DNA of 13,482 nucleotides from Sulfitobacter sp. (lineage in GTDB: Bacteria; Pseudomonadota; Alphaproteobacteria; Rhodobacterales; Rhodobacteraceae), in the NCBI GenBank assembly GCA_024636395.1, contig JAGXHD010000055.1, forward strand, positions 1 to 13,482, read 5' to 3'. Positions 7,026 through 13,142 of the stretch are shown here, in pieces. The position numbers and the translations under genes are program-made. Every line of letters begins with the position of its first letter. Position 1 is the first letter of the stretch. The notes under the pieces were generated by a model. It saw only the letters and a list, made by a program, of their open reading frames with translations. It was not told the DNA's origin and did no database searches.

Positions 7026-8345
7026 ATGCCGATTGATGCGTCGAACGACCCCACAGCCCCCACCCGCAGTACGCCGCGCCGCATCGCGGTCGTAGGAGGG
7101 GGGATCACCGGGATGGGTGCTGCGTATCATCTGGCGCCCGACAATCAGGTGACGCTGTTCGAGAGTGGTGCGCGCTTGGGCGGACACGCCCGTACGAAGA
7201 TTGCCGGAAAGAACGGTGATCAGCCGGTCGATACCGGATTTATCGTTTTCAATTATGCCAACTATCCGCACCTGGCAGCGTTGTTTGCCGAATTGGATGT
7301 ACCGGTGGTCGAATCCAATATGAGTTTCGGGGCGTCCTTCGATGGGGGGCGGCTGGAATATGCGCTCACCAGTCTGGGCGCGATATTTGCGCAAAAGCGC
7401 AACCTTTTGAATCCTGCATTCATCGGCATGCTGCGAGATGTCGTAAAGTTCAACAAATACGCGTTGACGCTGGCGCAGGATAAATCCCTGACCCTGAGGG
7501 ATTTTCTGGAAAAGCTCGGCACCGGTGACTATTTCCGAGACCACTATCTGTTGCCGTTTTCAGGCGCGATCTGGTCGACACCTACAGAAAAGATCATGGA
7601 ATTCCCCGCCCATGCGCTGATCCAGTTTTTCGAGAACCACGCGCTGCTCGGATATTCCGGTCAGCACCAATGGTATACGGTTCAGGGCGGCTCGATCGAG
7701 TATGTGAACCGTCTTGAGGCTGCGATGAAGCGCAGAGAAGTGGATATCCGGCTGGGCGCGGCGATCGAGGGTGTGCGGCGGGATGCGCATGGTGTCGAAA
7801 TCAGGGCGCAAGGCCGAGAATGGGAACGGTTTGACGACGTGGTGATGGCCACGCATTCGGATGACACCCTTGCGCTGCTGACCGATGCAGACGAACAGGA
7901 GCGGGCAGCGCTGGGCGCGATCCGCTACCAGCCCAACGATATCGTGCTGCATGCTGATATCTCCGTGATGCCAAAGCGGCGCGCGGCCTGGGCTTCTTGG
8001 GTCTATAGCGAGGATGCGAAGGTCAGATCCGATCGCATCGATCTGACCTACTGGATGAATTCGCTCCAGAACATCCCAGAGGATGATCCGCTTTTCGTGA
8101 CCCTCAACACCAAGCGCACGATCCGCGAAGATCTGATCTACGACCGCGTGATCCTGCGCCATCCGGTTTATGATCTTGCCGCCTGGGATGCGCAGGGGAA
8201 AATACGCGCGATGAACGGGCAGCGCCACACGTGGTTTTGTGGCGCATGGCTGCGCAACGGCTTCCACGAGGACGGACTTGCTACCGCGGTCGAGGTCGTC
8301 CAGGCACTCAATGGCTCATCGGCGAGACCGCTGGCCGCCGAATGA
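7026..8345 (+). CDS. FAD-dependent amine-oxidase-like oxidoreductase (lipid desaturase-like)
   Basis: 439 residues from ATG 7026 (441 from TTG 7020). The Rossmann FAD site is IAVVGGGITGMGAAYHL, with the acidic ribose-binding residue in LFESG and the family hallmark RLGGHARTK directly after. VDTGFIVFN and a C-terminal FAD-closing segment (WFCGAWLRNGFHEDGLATAVE) complete the NAD(P)-binding-like / flavin-containing amine oxidoreductase pattern seen in phytoene-desaturase relatives. It is the first gene of a five-gene operon diverging from rpoE-chrR, matching R. sphaeroides RSP_1091. From memory, that operon is in the RpoE regulon and contributes to methylated/furan fatty acid formation and to ChrR turnover. 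I am not certain which Ufa enzyme name belongs to this gene, so none is assigned. The acyl-chain substrate is inferred from context. Confidence 0.88.
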   Translation: MPIDASNDPTAPTRSTPRRIAVVGGGITGMGAAYHLAPDNQVTLFESGARLGGHARTKIAGKNGDQPVDTGFIVFNYANYPHLAALFAELDVPVVESNMSFGASFDGGRLEYALTSLGAIFAQKRNLLNPAFIGMLRDVVKFNKYALTLAQDKSLTLRDFLEKLGTGDYFRDHYLLPFSGAIWSTPTEKIMEFPAHALIQFFENHALLGYSGQHQWYTVQGGSIEYVNRLEAAMKRREVDIRLGAAIEGVRRDAHGVEIRAQGREWERFDDVVMATHSDDTLALLTDADEQERAALGAIRYQPNDIVLHADISVMPKRRAAWASWVYSEDAKVRSDRIDLTYWMNSLQNIPEDDPLFVTLNTKRTIREDLIYDRVILRHPVYDLAAWDAQGKIRAMNGQRHTWFCGAWLRNGFHEDGLATAVEVVQALNGSSARPLAAE

Positions 8346-9103
8346 TCGGAAAGGTCGATCATATCGTCGGACAGACCTATCACGGGCGCAAAGGCAAGAT
8401 CGAGAATGCCTTTCGCTACTCCGTCGATTATGTGCTTTTGGACGCGGAAGCGCAGGTGGTGACGCCAAGCCTGTTTGCGCGAAACGGCAGAGCCGTCACA
8501 TCGCTACATGATGTGGATCACGGCGGTGCCCCGGGGCAGGGGCGTGGTGCCGTCTGGGTGCGAGAAGTGCTAGCGAGGTACCAGATCACCGGTGTGGCTC
8601 AGCTTGAACTGCTTGCACAGCCGCGCGTACTGGGTCACGTGTTCAACCCGGTAAGTTTCTGGCTGTGCCGCCGCGCGGATTATGCGCTGATCTGCGTGAT
8701 CGCCGAAGTGACCAATACATACGGGGATCGCCACAGTTACCTGTGCCACCACCCCGATTTGACCGAAATCACGCGCAGTGACCAGCTTCACGCGACCAAG
8801 CTCATGCACGTCTCGCCATTCCAGCCGGTCGAAGGCGATTATGTGTTCCGGTTCGATTTTACCGAGGACCGGATCGGCGTCTGGATCGACTACGGCCGTG
8901 CCACCGGCGGCCTCATCGCCACACTGACGGGCAAGCGGGTACCGCTGACGAATGCGGGCATTCTGCGCAGTCTACTTCGCCGCCCGTTCGGCGCGCGGCG
9001 GGTGCTGGCGCTGATCCACTGGCAGGCGCTCAAATTATGGATAAAGGGCGCGCTGTTTCGCGGCAGGCCGACACCGCCAAGCGACGAAGTGTCCAAAGGA
9101 TGA
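8342..9103 (+). CDS. DUF1365 family protein
   Basis: 253 residues, typical for DUF1365. The frame is open further upstream, but the ATG at 8342 overlaps the previous stop (ATGA) and gives the normal family start (a short lead to HGRKGKIENAFRYSVDY, residues 14-30). Family signatures are RVLGHVFNPVSFWLCRR (95-111), EVTNTYGDRHSYL (122-134) and KLMHVSPFQPVEGDY (153-167). The biochemical role is not established. The family nearly always travels with the FAD oxidoreductase and cyclopropane-synthase-like genes, and the R. sphaeroides counterpart (RSP_1090, from memory) is needed for normal ChrR turnover. The C-terminus (about 206-242) is rich in Arg/Lys alternating with Leu/Ile/Trp and may lie on the membrane surface. 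No clear Shine-Dalgarno is present, so translation is probably coupled. Confidence 0.92.
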   Translation: MIGKVDHIVGQTYHGRKGKIENAFRYSVDYVLLDAEAQVVTPSLFARNGRAVTSLHDVDHGGAPGQGRGAVWVREVLARYQITGVAQLELLAQPRVLGHVFNPVSFWLCRRADYALICVIAEVTNTYGDRHSYLCHHPDLTEITRSDQLHATKLMHVSPFQPVEGDYVFRFDFTEDRIGVWIDYGRATGGLIATLTGKRVPLTNAGILRSLLRRPFGARRVLALIHWQALKLWIKGALFRGRPTPPSDEVSKG

Positions 9104-10344
9104 CAGCAGGCGCCACCAGACGGCTGCCCGCCTACGCCCTCTTCGCTGCGCTGCTGGCCTGTGCGGGCTTGCCGATCTATATCCACGCGCCCAAATTCTA
9201 CGTCGATGAATACGGCGTTTCGCTTACAGCGCTCGGAGCGGTTCTGTTCGGCTTGCGCCTTCTGGATGTGATTCAGGATCCGCTTCTGGGGCGGCTTTCG
9301 GAGAAATTGCGCGATCAACGCGGGCTGGCGGTTGGCATCGGTTGCGCCGTGATCGCGCTGGCGATGATGGGGCTTTTCGCGGTCCCGCCGCTCACATCGC
9401 CTGTGCTGTGGTTCGGCATCATGCTCACACTGGTGTTCTCCGCATTCAGCTTCCTTACGATTTGTTTCTACGCCCAAGGCGTCGCCAAGGCGGATGCGAT
9501 GGAGGGGCAGGGCCATCTGCGCCTCGCGCGTTGGCGTGAAACCGGTGCGCTGCTCGGGGTCTGTGTGGCCTCCGTCGCGCCGGTGGCGCTTGGCGCAGTG
9601 ATGGGCGCGCCGTTTGCGGGATTCGCGGTGGGCTTTGCCGTCCTCGCGGTGGCATCCGCGCTGGCGATGCGTGGCGAGTGGTTCTCGGCCGATGTGCCGC
9701 CGGGCACAGGATTTGGCACCGTGCTGCGCGACGTGACCGCGCGGCGGCTTTTGCTGATCGCCCTGCTGAACGCTGCACCCGTCGCTGTAAGCTCGACGCT
9801 GTTTTTATTCTATGTAGAGAGCGCGCTGGATGCACCGGGGTTCGAAGGGCCGCTTCTTCTGTTGTTTTTCATCGCGGCTGCGGGCGCCGCTCCTGTTTGG
9901 GGCGTATTGGCTGAGCGGTTTGGCACAAAGGTCATCCTGCTCTGCGCTATGGTACTGGCGATCCTCGCCTTTGGCGGCGCGCTCTTTCTGGGGTCGGGCG
10001 ATCAGTGGTGGTTTGCGGTGGTATGTCTGGCATCGGGAGCGGCGATGGGCGCTGACCTTACGCTCTTGCCTGCGCTTTTCGCCTCCCGCATGGCTAAAAT
10101 CTCACCGTCGGCGGCGGAAGGTTTTGGGTTGTGGTCCTTTGTGTCCAAGTTCACCTTGGCTCTGGCCGCTGCCATTCTACTTCCAGCCCTAGACGGTGCT
10201 GGATATGTGAGCCCTGCCGAGGGGCAATCGCCCGATGAGGCGATTGATTTGTTGCGTTGGCTTTACGCCGGCGTGCCATGTGTGCTCAAACTGGCGGCGA
10301 TATTTTTGTTGTGGCGGACAAAGCTGGAAAAGGACACGGAATGA
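9100..10344 (+). CDS. MFS transporter of the MFS_2 / GPH-like type
   Basis: 414 residues from ATG 9100, which overlaps the DUF1365 stop (ATGA). The open frame upstream to 9037 only extends into that gene. The protein is dominated by about twelve hydrophobic segments, the first being AYALFAALLACAGLPIY. After the second comes GLRLLDVIQDPLLGRLSEKLRD, the Asp-rich loop typical of glycoside-pentoside-hexuronide (MelB-like) transporters. A matching loop, GAAPVWGVLAERFGTK, is seen mid-protein. The substrate cannot be read from sequence. The position, inside a lipid-oxidation operon and corresponding to RSP_1089, argues against an ordinary sugar carrier; MFS_2 also includes the lysolipid carrier MFSD2A. 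No proper Shine-Dalgarno precedes the start, so it likely depends on ribosomes finishing DUF1365. Confidence 0.85.
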   Translation: MTAGATRRLPAYALFAALLACAGLPIYIHAPKFYVDEYGVSLTALGAVLFGLRLLDVIQDPLLGRLSEKLRDQRGLAVGIGCAVIALAMMGLFAVPPLTSPVLWFGIMLTLVFSAFSFLTICFYAQGVAKADAMEGQGHLRLARWRETGALLGVCVASVAPVALGAVMGAPFAGFAVGFAVLAVASALAMRGEWFSADVPPGTGFGTVLRDVTARRLLLIALLNAAPVAVSSTLFLFYVESALDAPGFEGPLLLLFFIAAAGAAPVWGVLAERFGTKVILLCAMVLAILAFGGALFLGSGDQWWFAVVCLASGAAMGADLTLLPALFASRMAKISPSAAEGFGLWSFVSKFTLALAAAILLPALDGAGYVSPAEGQSPDEAIDLLRWLYAGVPCVLKLAAIFLLWRTKLEKDTE

Positions 10345-10907
10345 GCGACGCTTTATTTTTCCTGTTGCTGGGAGCGGCGCTTGTGGTGTTCGGTCTGCTG
10401 TTGCGGCGCAGATTTGCGGATTTCATGGGCCAGTCCGCGAATGACTATGCTGATGACGCGCCCCAGTTCGACATGCGCAAGCACCTTAACGGCGCGATGA
10501 CTTGCGACGGTGCGATATTTGGCCCGATGGGCCGTGTCACCAGCACTTTTGAGGCAGATTTCGACATTACGTGGAACGGCAATACCTGCACCATGAAGGA
10601 GGAATTCCGCTATAACGACGGTTCGATCCAGAACCGCGAATGGCGGATCGAGATGGATGGCGGCGGTGCGTTCGAGGCCTTTGCCGATGATGTTCCGAGC
10701 AAAGCGCGCGGCGAAGTGGCGGGGCCTGTCGTCCTGTTTCACTACCCGATAAAACTACCTGCCGATGCGGGAGGATATACCTTCAGCGCGTTTGACTGCA
10801 TGTATCTCACAAAAAACGGCACTATCGTGAACCGGAGCCAATTCAGAAAGTTCGGTTTCAGGGTCGCGGAATTGGTGGCCACAATTCGGAAAAAGGAAAC
10901 GGAATGA
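10341..10907 (+). CDS. DUF3833 family membrane-anchored protein
   Basis: 188 residues from ATG 10341. That start overlaps the transporter stop (ATGA) and has AAAGGA (10329-10334) six bases upstream; an earlier in-frame ATG at 10278 lies inside the transporter gene and is rejected. An N-terminal hydrophobic helix (about 5-21) is followed by RRR, which by the positive-inside rule places the globular part in the cytoplasm. The soluble part reads as a small beta-rich domain: FDMRKHLNGAMTCDGAIFGPMGRV, FEADFDITWNG, EEFRYNDG, NREWRIE and a late FSAFDCMYLTKNGTIVNRS. These are DUF3833 features. The family has no known activity; many members are lipoproteins, but no lipobox Cys is seen here. The position corresponds to RSP_1088 in the singlet-oxygen-linked operon. 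Confidence 0.87.
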   Translation: MSDALFFLLLGAALVVFGLLLRRRFADFMGQSANDYADDAPQFDMRKHLNGAMTCDGAIFGPMGRVTSTFEADFDITWNGNTCTMKEEFRYNDGSIQNREWRIEMDGGGAFEAFADDVPSKARGEVAGPVVLFHYPIKLPADAGGYTFSAFDCMYLTKNGTIVNRSQFRKFGFRVAELVATIRKKETE

Positions 10908-11635
10908 CGCAATGGCAAGGAAAACGGTATTGGCTTGTTGGCGCGAGTGATGGACTCGGAGCGGCACTGGCCGAGCGCCTGAGCCGGGCGGGTGCAGAGG
11001 TGATCCTGTCCGCCCGCTCCGAAGACAAGCTACGGGCGCTGGCCGACAGCCTGCCTGGAAAGGTAGATGTCGTGACGGTCGATGTGTCGGATGCGGACAA
11101 TGTGGCGAAGGCCGCCGAGGCGGTCGGGGAAGTTGACGGGGTCATCTACCTTGCTGGCGTGTATTGGCCGTTCGGGGCGAAGGACTGGAACGCGGACCGG
11201 GCCAACGCTATGGCTGACATCAACTTCACCGGCCTGATGCGGGTGATGGGTGAGGTGGTGCCGGGAATGGTCGCGCGGGACAAGGGCCATATCGTCATCA
11301 CGTCGAGCCTCACCGGCTTTCGGGGTCTGCCCGGCTCGATCGGCTATACCGCTTCAAAGGCTGCTGTGATGTCGCTGGCTGAATGCATGTATGCCGATCT
11401 GCGCAAAACCGGCGTTAAGGTGCAAGTGGTCAACCCCGGTTTCATCAAAACACAGCTCACCGACAAGAATGATTTCAAGATGCCGTTCCTGATGAGCCCC
11501 GAGGATGCAGCGCGTGAGGTGTTCGAGCATATGAACACCGACAGTTTTAAGAAAAGCTTTCCCTTCGCCTTTTCGCTGTTGTTCCGTGGCAGCCAGTTTT
11601 TGCCGGACTGGCTTTACTTCAGGATTTTCAGTTAA
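10904..11635 (+). CDS. Short-chain dehydrogenase/reductase (SDR)
   Basis: 243 residues, classical SDR size. The cofactor loop is GASDGLG (13-19), followed by SARSEDKLRAL near the second strand, which suggests NADP(H). The usual NNAG is replaced by LAG (83-85). N107, S135, Y148 and K152 form the catalytic tetrad with the expected S-X12-Y-X3-K spacing. VNPGFIKTQL (176-185) is the substrate-loop motif. The C-terminal tail (about 215-243) is rich in Phe, Leu and Trp and may bind membrane or close over a long hydrophobic substrate. It is the last gene of the five-gene operon; ATG 10904 overlaps the DUF3833 stop, and AAGGA at 10893-10897 is well spaced. The substrate is unknown; an oxidised acyl chain is a contextual guess. 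A hairpin begins two bases after the stop. Confidence 0.92.
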   Translation: MTQWQGKRYWLVGASDGLGAALAERLSRAGAEVILSARSEDKLRALADSLPGKVDVVTVDVSDADNVAKAAEAVGEVDGVIYLAGVYWPFGAKDWNADRANAMADINFTGLMRVMGEVVPGMVARDKGHIVITSSLTGFRGLPGSIGYTASKAAVMSLAECMYADLRKTGVKVQVVNPGFIKTQLTDKNDFKMPFLMSPEDAAREVFEHMNTDSFKKSFPFAFSLLFRGSQFLPDWLYFRIFS

Positions 11636-11636
11636 T

Positions 11637-11662
11637 GAATGCCACCCCTCGGGGCGGCATTC
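11637..11662. terminator. Hairpin between convergent operons (probable bidirectional terminator)
   Basis: Inverted repeat GAATGCC-A-CCCC / GGGG-C-GGCATTC with a very tight centre (TC; a CTCG loop is more realistic). It starts 2 bases after the SDR stop and lies 21 bases beyond the stop of the minus-strand glutathione S-transferase. Only short T stretches follow on the plus strand (GTTTGTG) and ATTAAC on the minus, so it is not a classical U-run terminator. On the minus transcript the internal A-C mismatch becomes a G-U pair, making a continuous stem. Confidence 0.6.
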
Positions 11663-11683
11663 GTTTGTGTAGCCTTCGGGGGA

Positions 11684-12301
11684 TCAGATCATATCCTTGG
11701 CACGAACCATCTTGACGCTCTCCCGTGCTTCCATCCGGGACATGAACGTGCTGATCTTGGGGAAATCGGAGACCACTACACTGTCGCCCGCAAGCCAGTT
11801 GCACACCACGAACAGATAAGCATCCGCCACGGTGAACTGCGCGCCGCAGACATAGTCACCTTGCAGGCACTCCGCTTCCACGAAACCGGCGCAGGCGGTC
11901 ATTGTCTGGGGTACTTTTGCTGTCATGTCCGCGTGGCTTTCGGGATTGTCAGCCCAGCGGCTGCCGCGCATCTTGTGGGCGTGAGCCACGTGCATTGTAG
12001 ACGCGAGATAATACATGACGCTGCGCATATGGGCCGCCTGCACAGGCGTCTGAGGCACGAGCTTTGCGGCGGGTGCCAAGGCCGCGATATAATCGAGCAG
12101 CGCGCCCGTTTCCGTCAGTACCTCTCCGTTGTCCAGCGCCAGTGCGGGCACGCGCCCTTTGGAGTTTATCGCGAGATAGTCGGGCTTGGTCTGTTCAGCT
12201 GCCGCGAAGTCCAAGCGGGCGAGGTCGTGCTCGATCCCGGCTTCGAGTAGCGCGATTGCGGGAGCGATCGAGATGGTGCCCTTGGCATAGAAAAGCTTCA
12301 T
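11684..12301 (-). CDS. Glutathione S-transferase family protein
   Basis: 205 residues. The thioredoxin-like N-terminal domain (MKLFYAKGTISIAPAIALLEAG) is followed by LAINSKGRVPAL with the cis-Pro (P52), then GEVLTETGALLDYIA with the glutathione-binding Glu-Thr pair. The C-terminal all-helical domain ends near CGAQFTVADAYLFVV (the N-capping Asp motif). It resembles bacterial beta-class enzymes, but the Cys10 typical of that class is Ile here; Tyr5 and Ser11 remain. The substrate is unknown. The frame is open to 12625, but the start at 12301 is fixed by AAAGG at 12309-12313, seven bases upstream, and by the family N-terminus. That ribosome site touches the stop of the upstream phosphatase-like gene, 11 bases away, so the two are probably cotranscribed. 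Confidence 0.93.
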   Translation of the reverse strand: MKLFYAKGTISIAPAIALLEAGIEHDLARLDFAAAEQTKPDYLAINSKGRVPALALDNGEVLTETGALLDYIAALAPAAKLVPQTPVQAAHMRSVMYYLASTMHVAHAHKMRGSRWADNPESHADMTAKVPQTMTACAGFVEAECLQGDYVCGAQFTVADAYLFVVCNWLAGDSVVVSDFPKISTFMSRMEARESVKMVRAKDMI

Positions 12302-12312
12302 GGTGTGACCTT

Positions 12313-12966
12313 TCAGATATTGGTCTTTGAAATCTGGCGGGAGACCGAATCCAGATGTGGTGTTGCGTTGAAAAGGACGGGCGACAGATGCCCGCCGATG
12401 GGGTGAAACTGGTGCAGTGACGTGTGGAATATCGCAATTGCCATCCGCGCGGTCGCGATCACGCTCAGCTCCATCTGCTGCGCGATGACATGCGCGATCA
12501 GGCCGCCCGAAGTTACAACAAGGGCTGGCCCGCTCTGCGCTGCGATATCTGCCAGCGCGTCGCCAATCCGGGACTGGAACGCCTCGTAGCTTTCGGGCGC
12601 GCCCTCCAGCTTTCCATCTTTCCAATGCTGGAACACTTCCGGCAGGTGCGCGATAAACTCCGCCTGCTCTTTCGGGAATGCGATGCCGTGCTGCTCGGCC
12701 AGCAATGCCCCGAGCGTAAAGTATTCAAGTTCGTTCAGCCGTGCATCGCGGATCGGCGTGAGGCCGGTATTCATGCCGTCCGCCGTCTCGATATGGCGCC
12801 GTAGCGTACCTGTATAAAGCCGCGTGTGGTGCGCGCCTGTATCGCGCAGATGGTCGCCGAGCCATCCCGCTTGACTATGCCCCAGATCGCTCAGCCTGTC
12901 GTAGCTCACCTCGTCTTTGGCGGTGGAGTTTGCCTGACCGTGGCGGATGAGAGTGATGGTTGACAT
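12313..12966 (-). CDS. Histidine phosphatase superfamily protein (phosphoglycerate mutase-like fold)
   Basis: 217 residues. LIRHGQAN (6-13) holds the catalytic Arg8-His9-Gly motif. TGTLRRHIETA (52-62) supplies the second arginine, and LNELEY (78-82) the acidic residue. The position that normally carries the second catalytic His (VSHGG-like) reads VVTSGGLIAHV (150-160), with Ser153 in place of His. This variant occurs in a subfamily of uncharacterised members, so the activity and substrate are unknown. The start is well supported: AGGAG at 12972-12976 is five bases before ATG 12966. It is first in a two-gene minus-strand unit with the glutathione S-transferase and diverges from the formate dehydrogenase gene across a 176-base spacer. 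I could not find a convincing promoter for it. Confidence 0.9.
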   Translation of the reverse strand: MSTITLIRHGQANSTAKDEVSYDRLSDLGHSQAGWLGDHLRDTGAHHTRLYTGTLRRHIETADGMNTGLTPIRDARLNELEYFTLGALLAEQHGIAFPKEQAEFIAHLPEVFQHWKDGKLEGAPESYEAFQSRIGDALADIAAQSGPALVVTSGGLIAHVIAQQMELSVIATARMAIAIFHTSLHQFHPIGGHLSPVLFNATPHLDSVSRQISKTNI

Positions 12967-13074
12967 GGATGCTCCTGCTGATTGGCATCTTGATAAGCGA
13001 GCGCGTGGAGCAACGAAAGGGGCCTATCGGAAACAAGAGCGCGGCGCGCATGGCGGAAATGCTTGGCGTCGTGT

Positions 13075-13091
13075 CGGGAACGACCTTCCCG
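13075..13091. promoter_or_regulatory. Perfect 6-bp dyad upstream of formate dehydrogenase gene
   Basis: CGGGAA (13075-13080) and TTCCCG (13086-13091) form a perfect inverted repeat around 5 bases, in the 176-base spacer between the divergent phosphatase-like and formate dehydrogenase genes. TTCCCG also sits 17 bases before TAAATG (13109-13114), a weak -35/-10 pair whose start near 13121 would give a short leader. An overlapping GTCGT / ACGAC repeat (13068-13084) shares the site. A regulator operator is possible; none is identified. Confidence 0.3.
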
Positions 13092-13142
13092 CATGGAGGC
13101 TGTGCCGCTAAATGTTTTCCAACCACTTGAGAGGATTGCGCC

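Noticed and set aside
7560..8267. Minus-strand open frame (235 codons) opposite the FAD oxidoreductase
   Set aside because: Antisense shadow with no domain and no ribosome site.
12302..12625. N-terminal extension of the glutathione S-transferase frame up to 12625
   Set aside because: It overlaps the phosphatase-like gene, lacks homology, and the start at 12301 has a good ribosome site and the family N-terminus.
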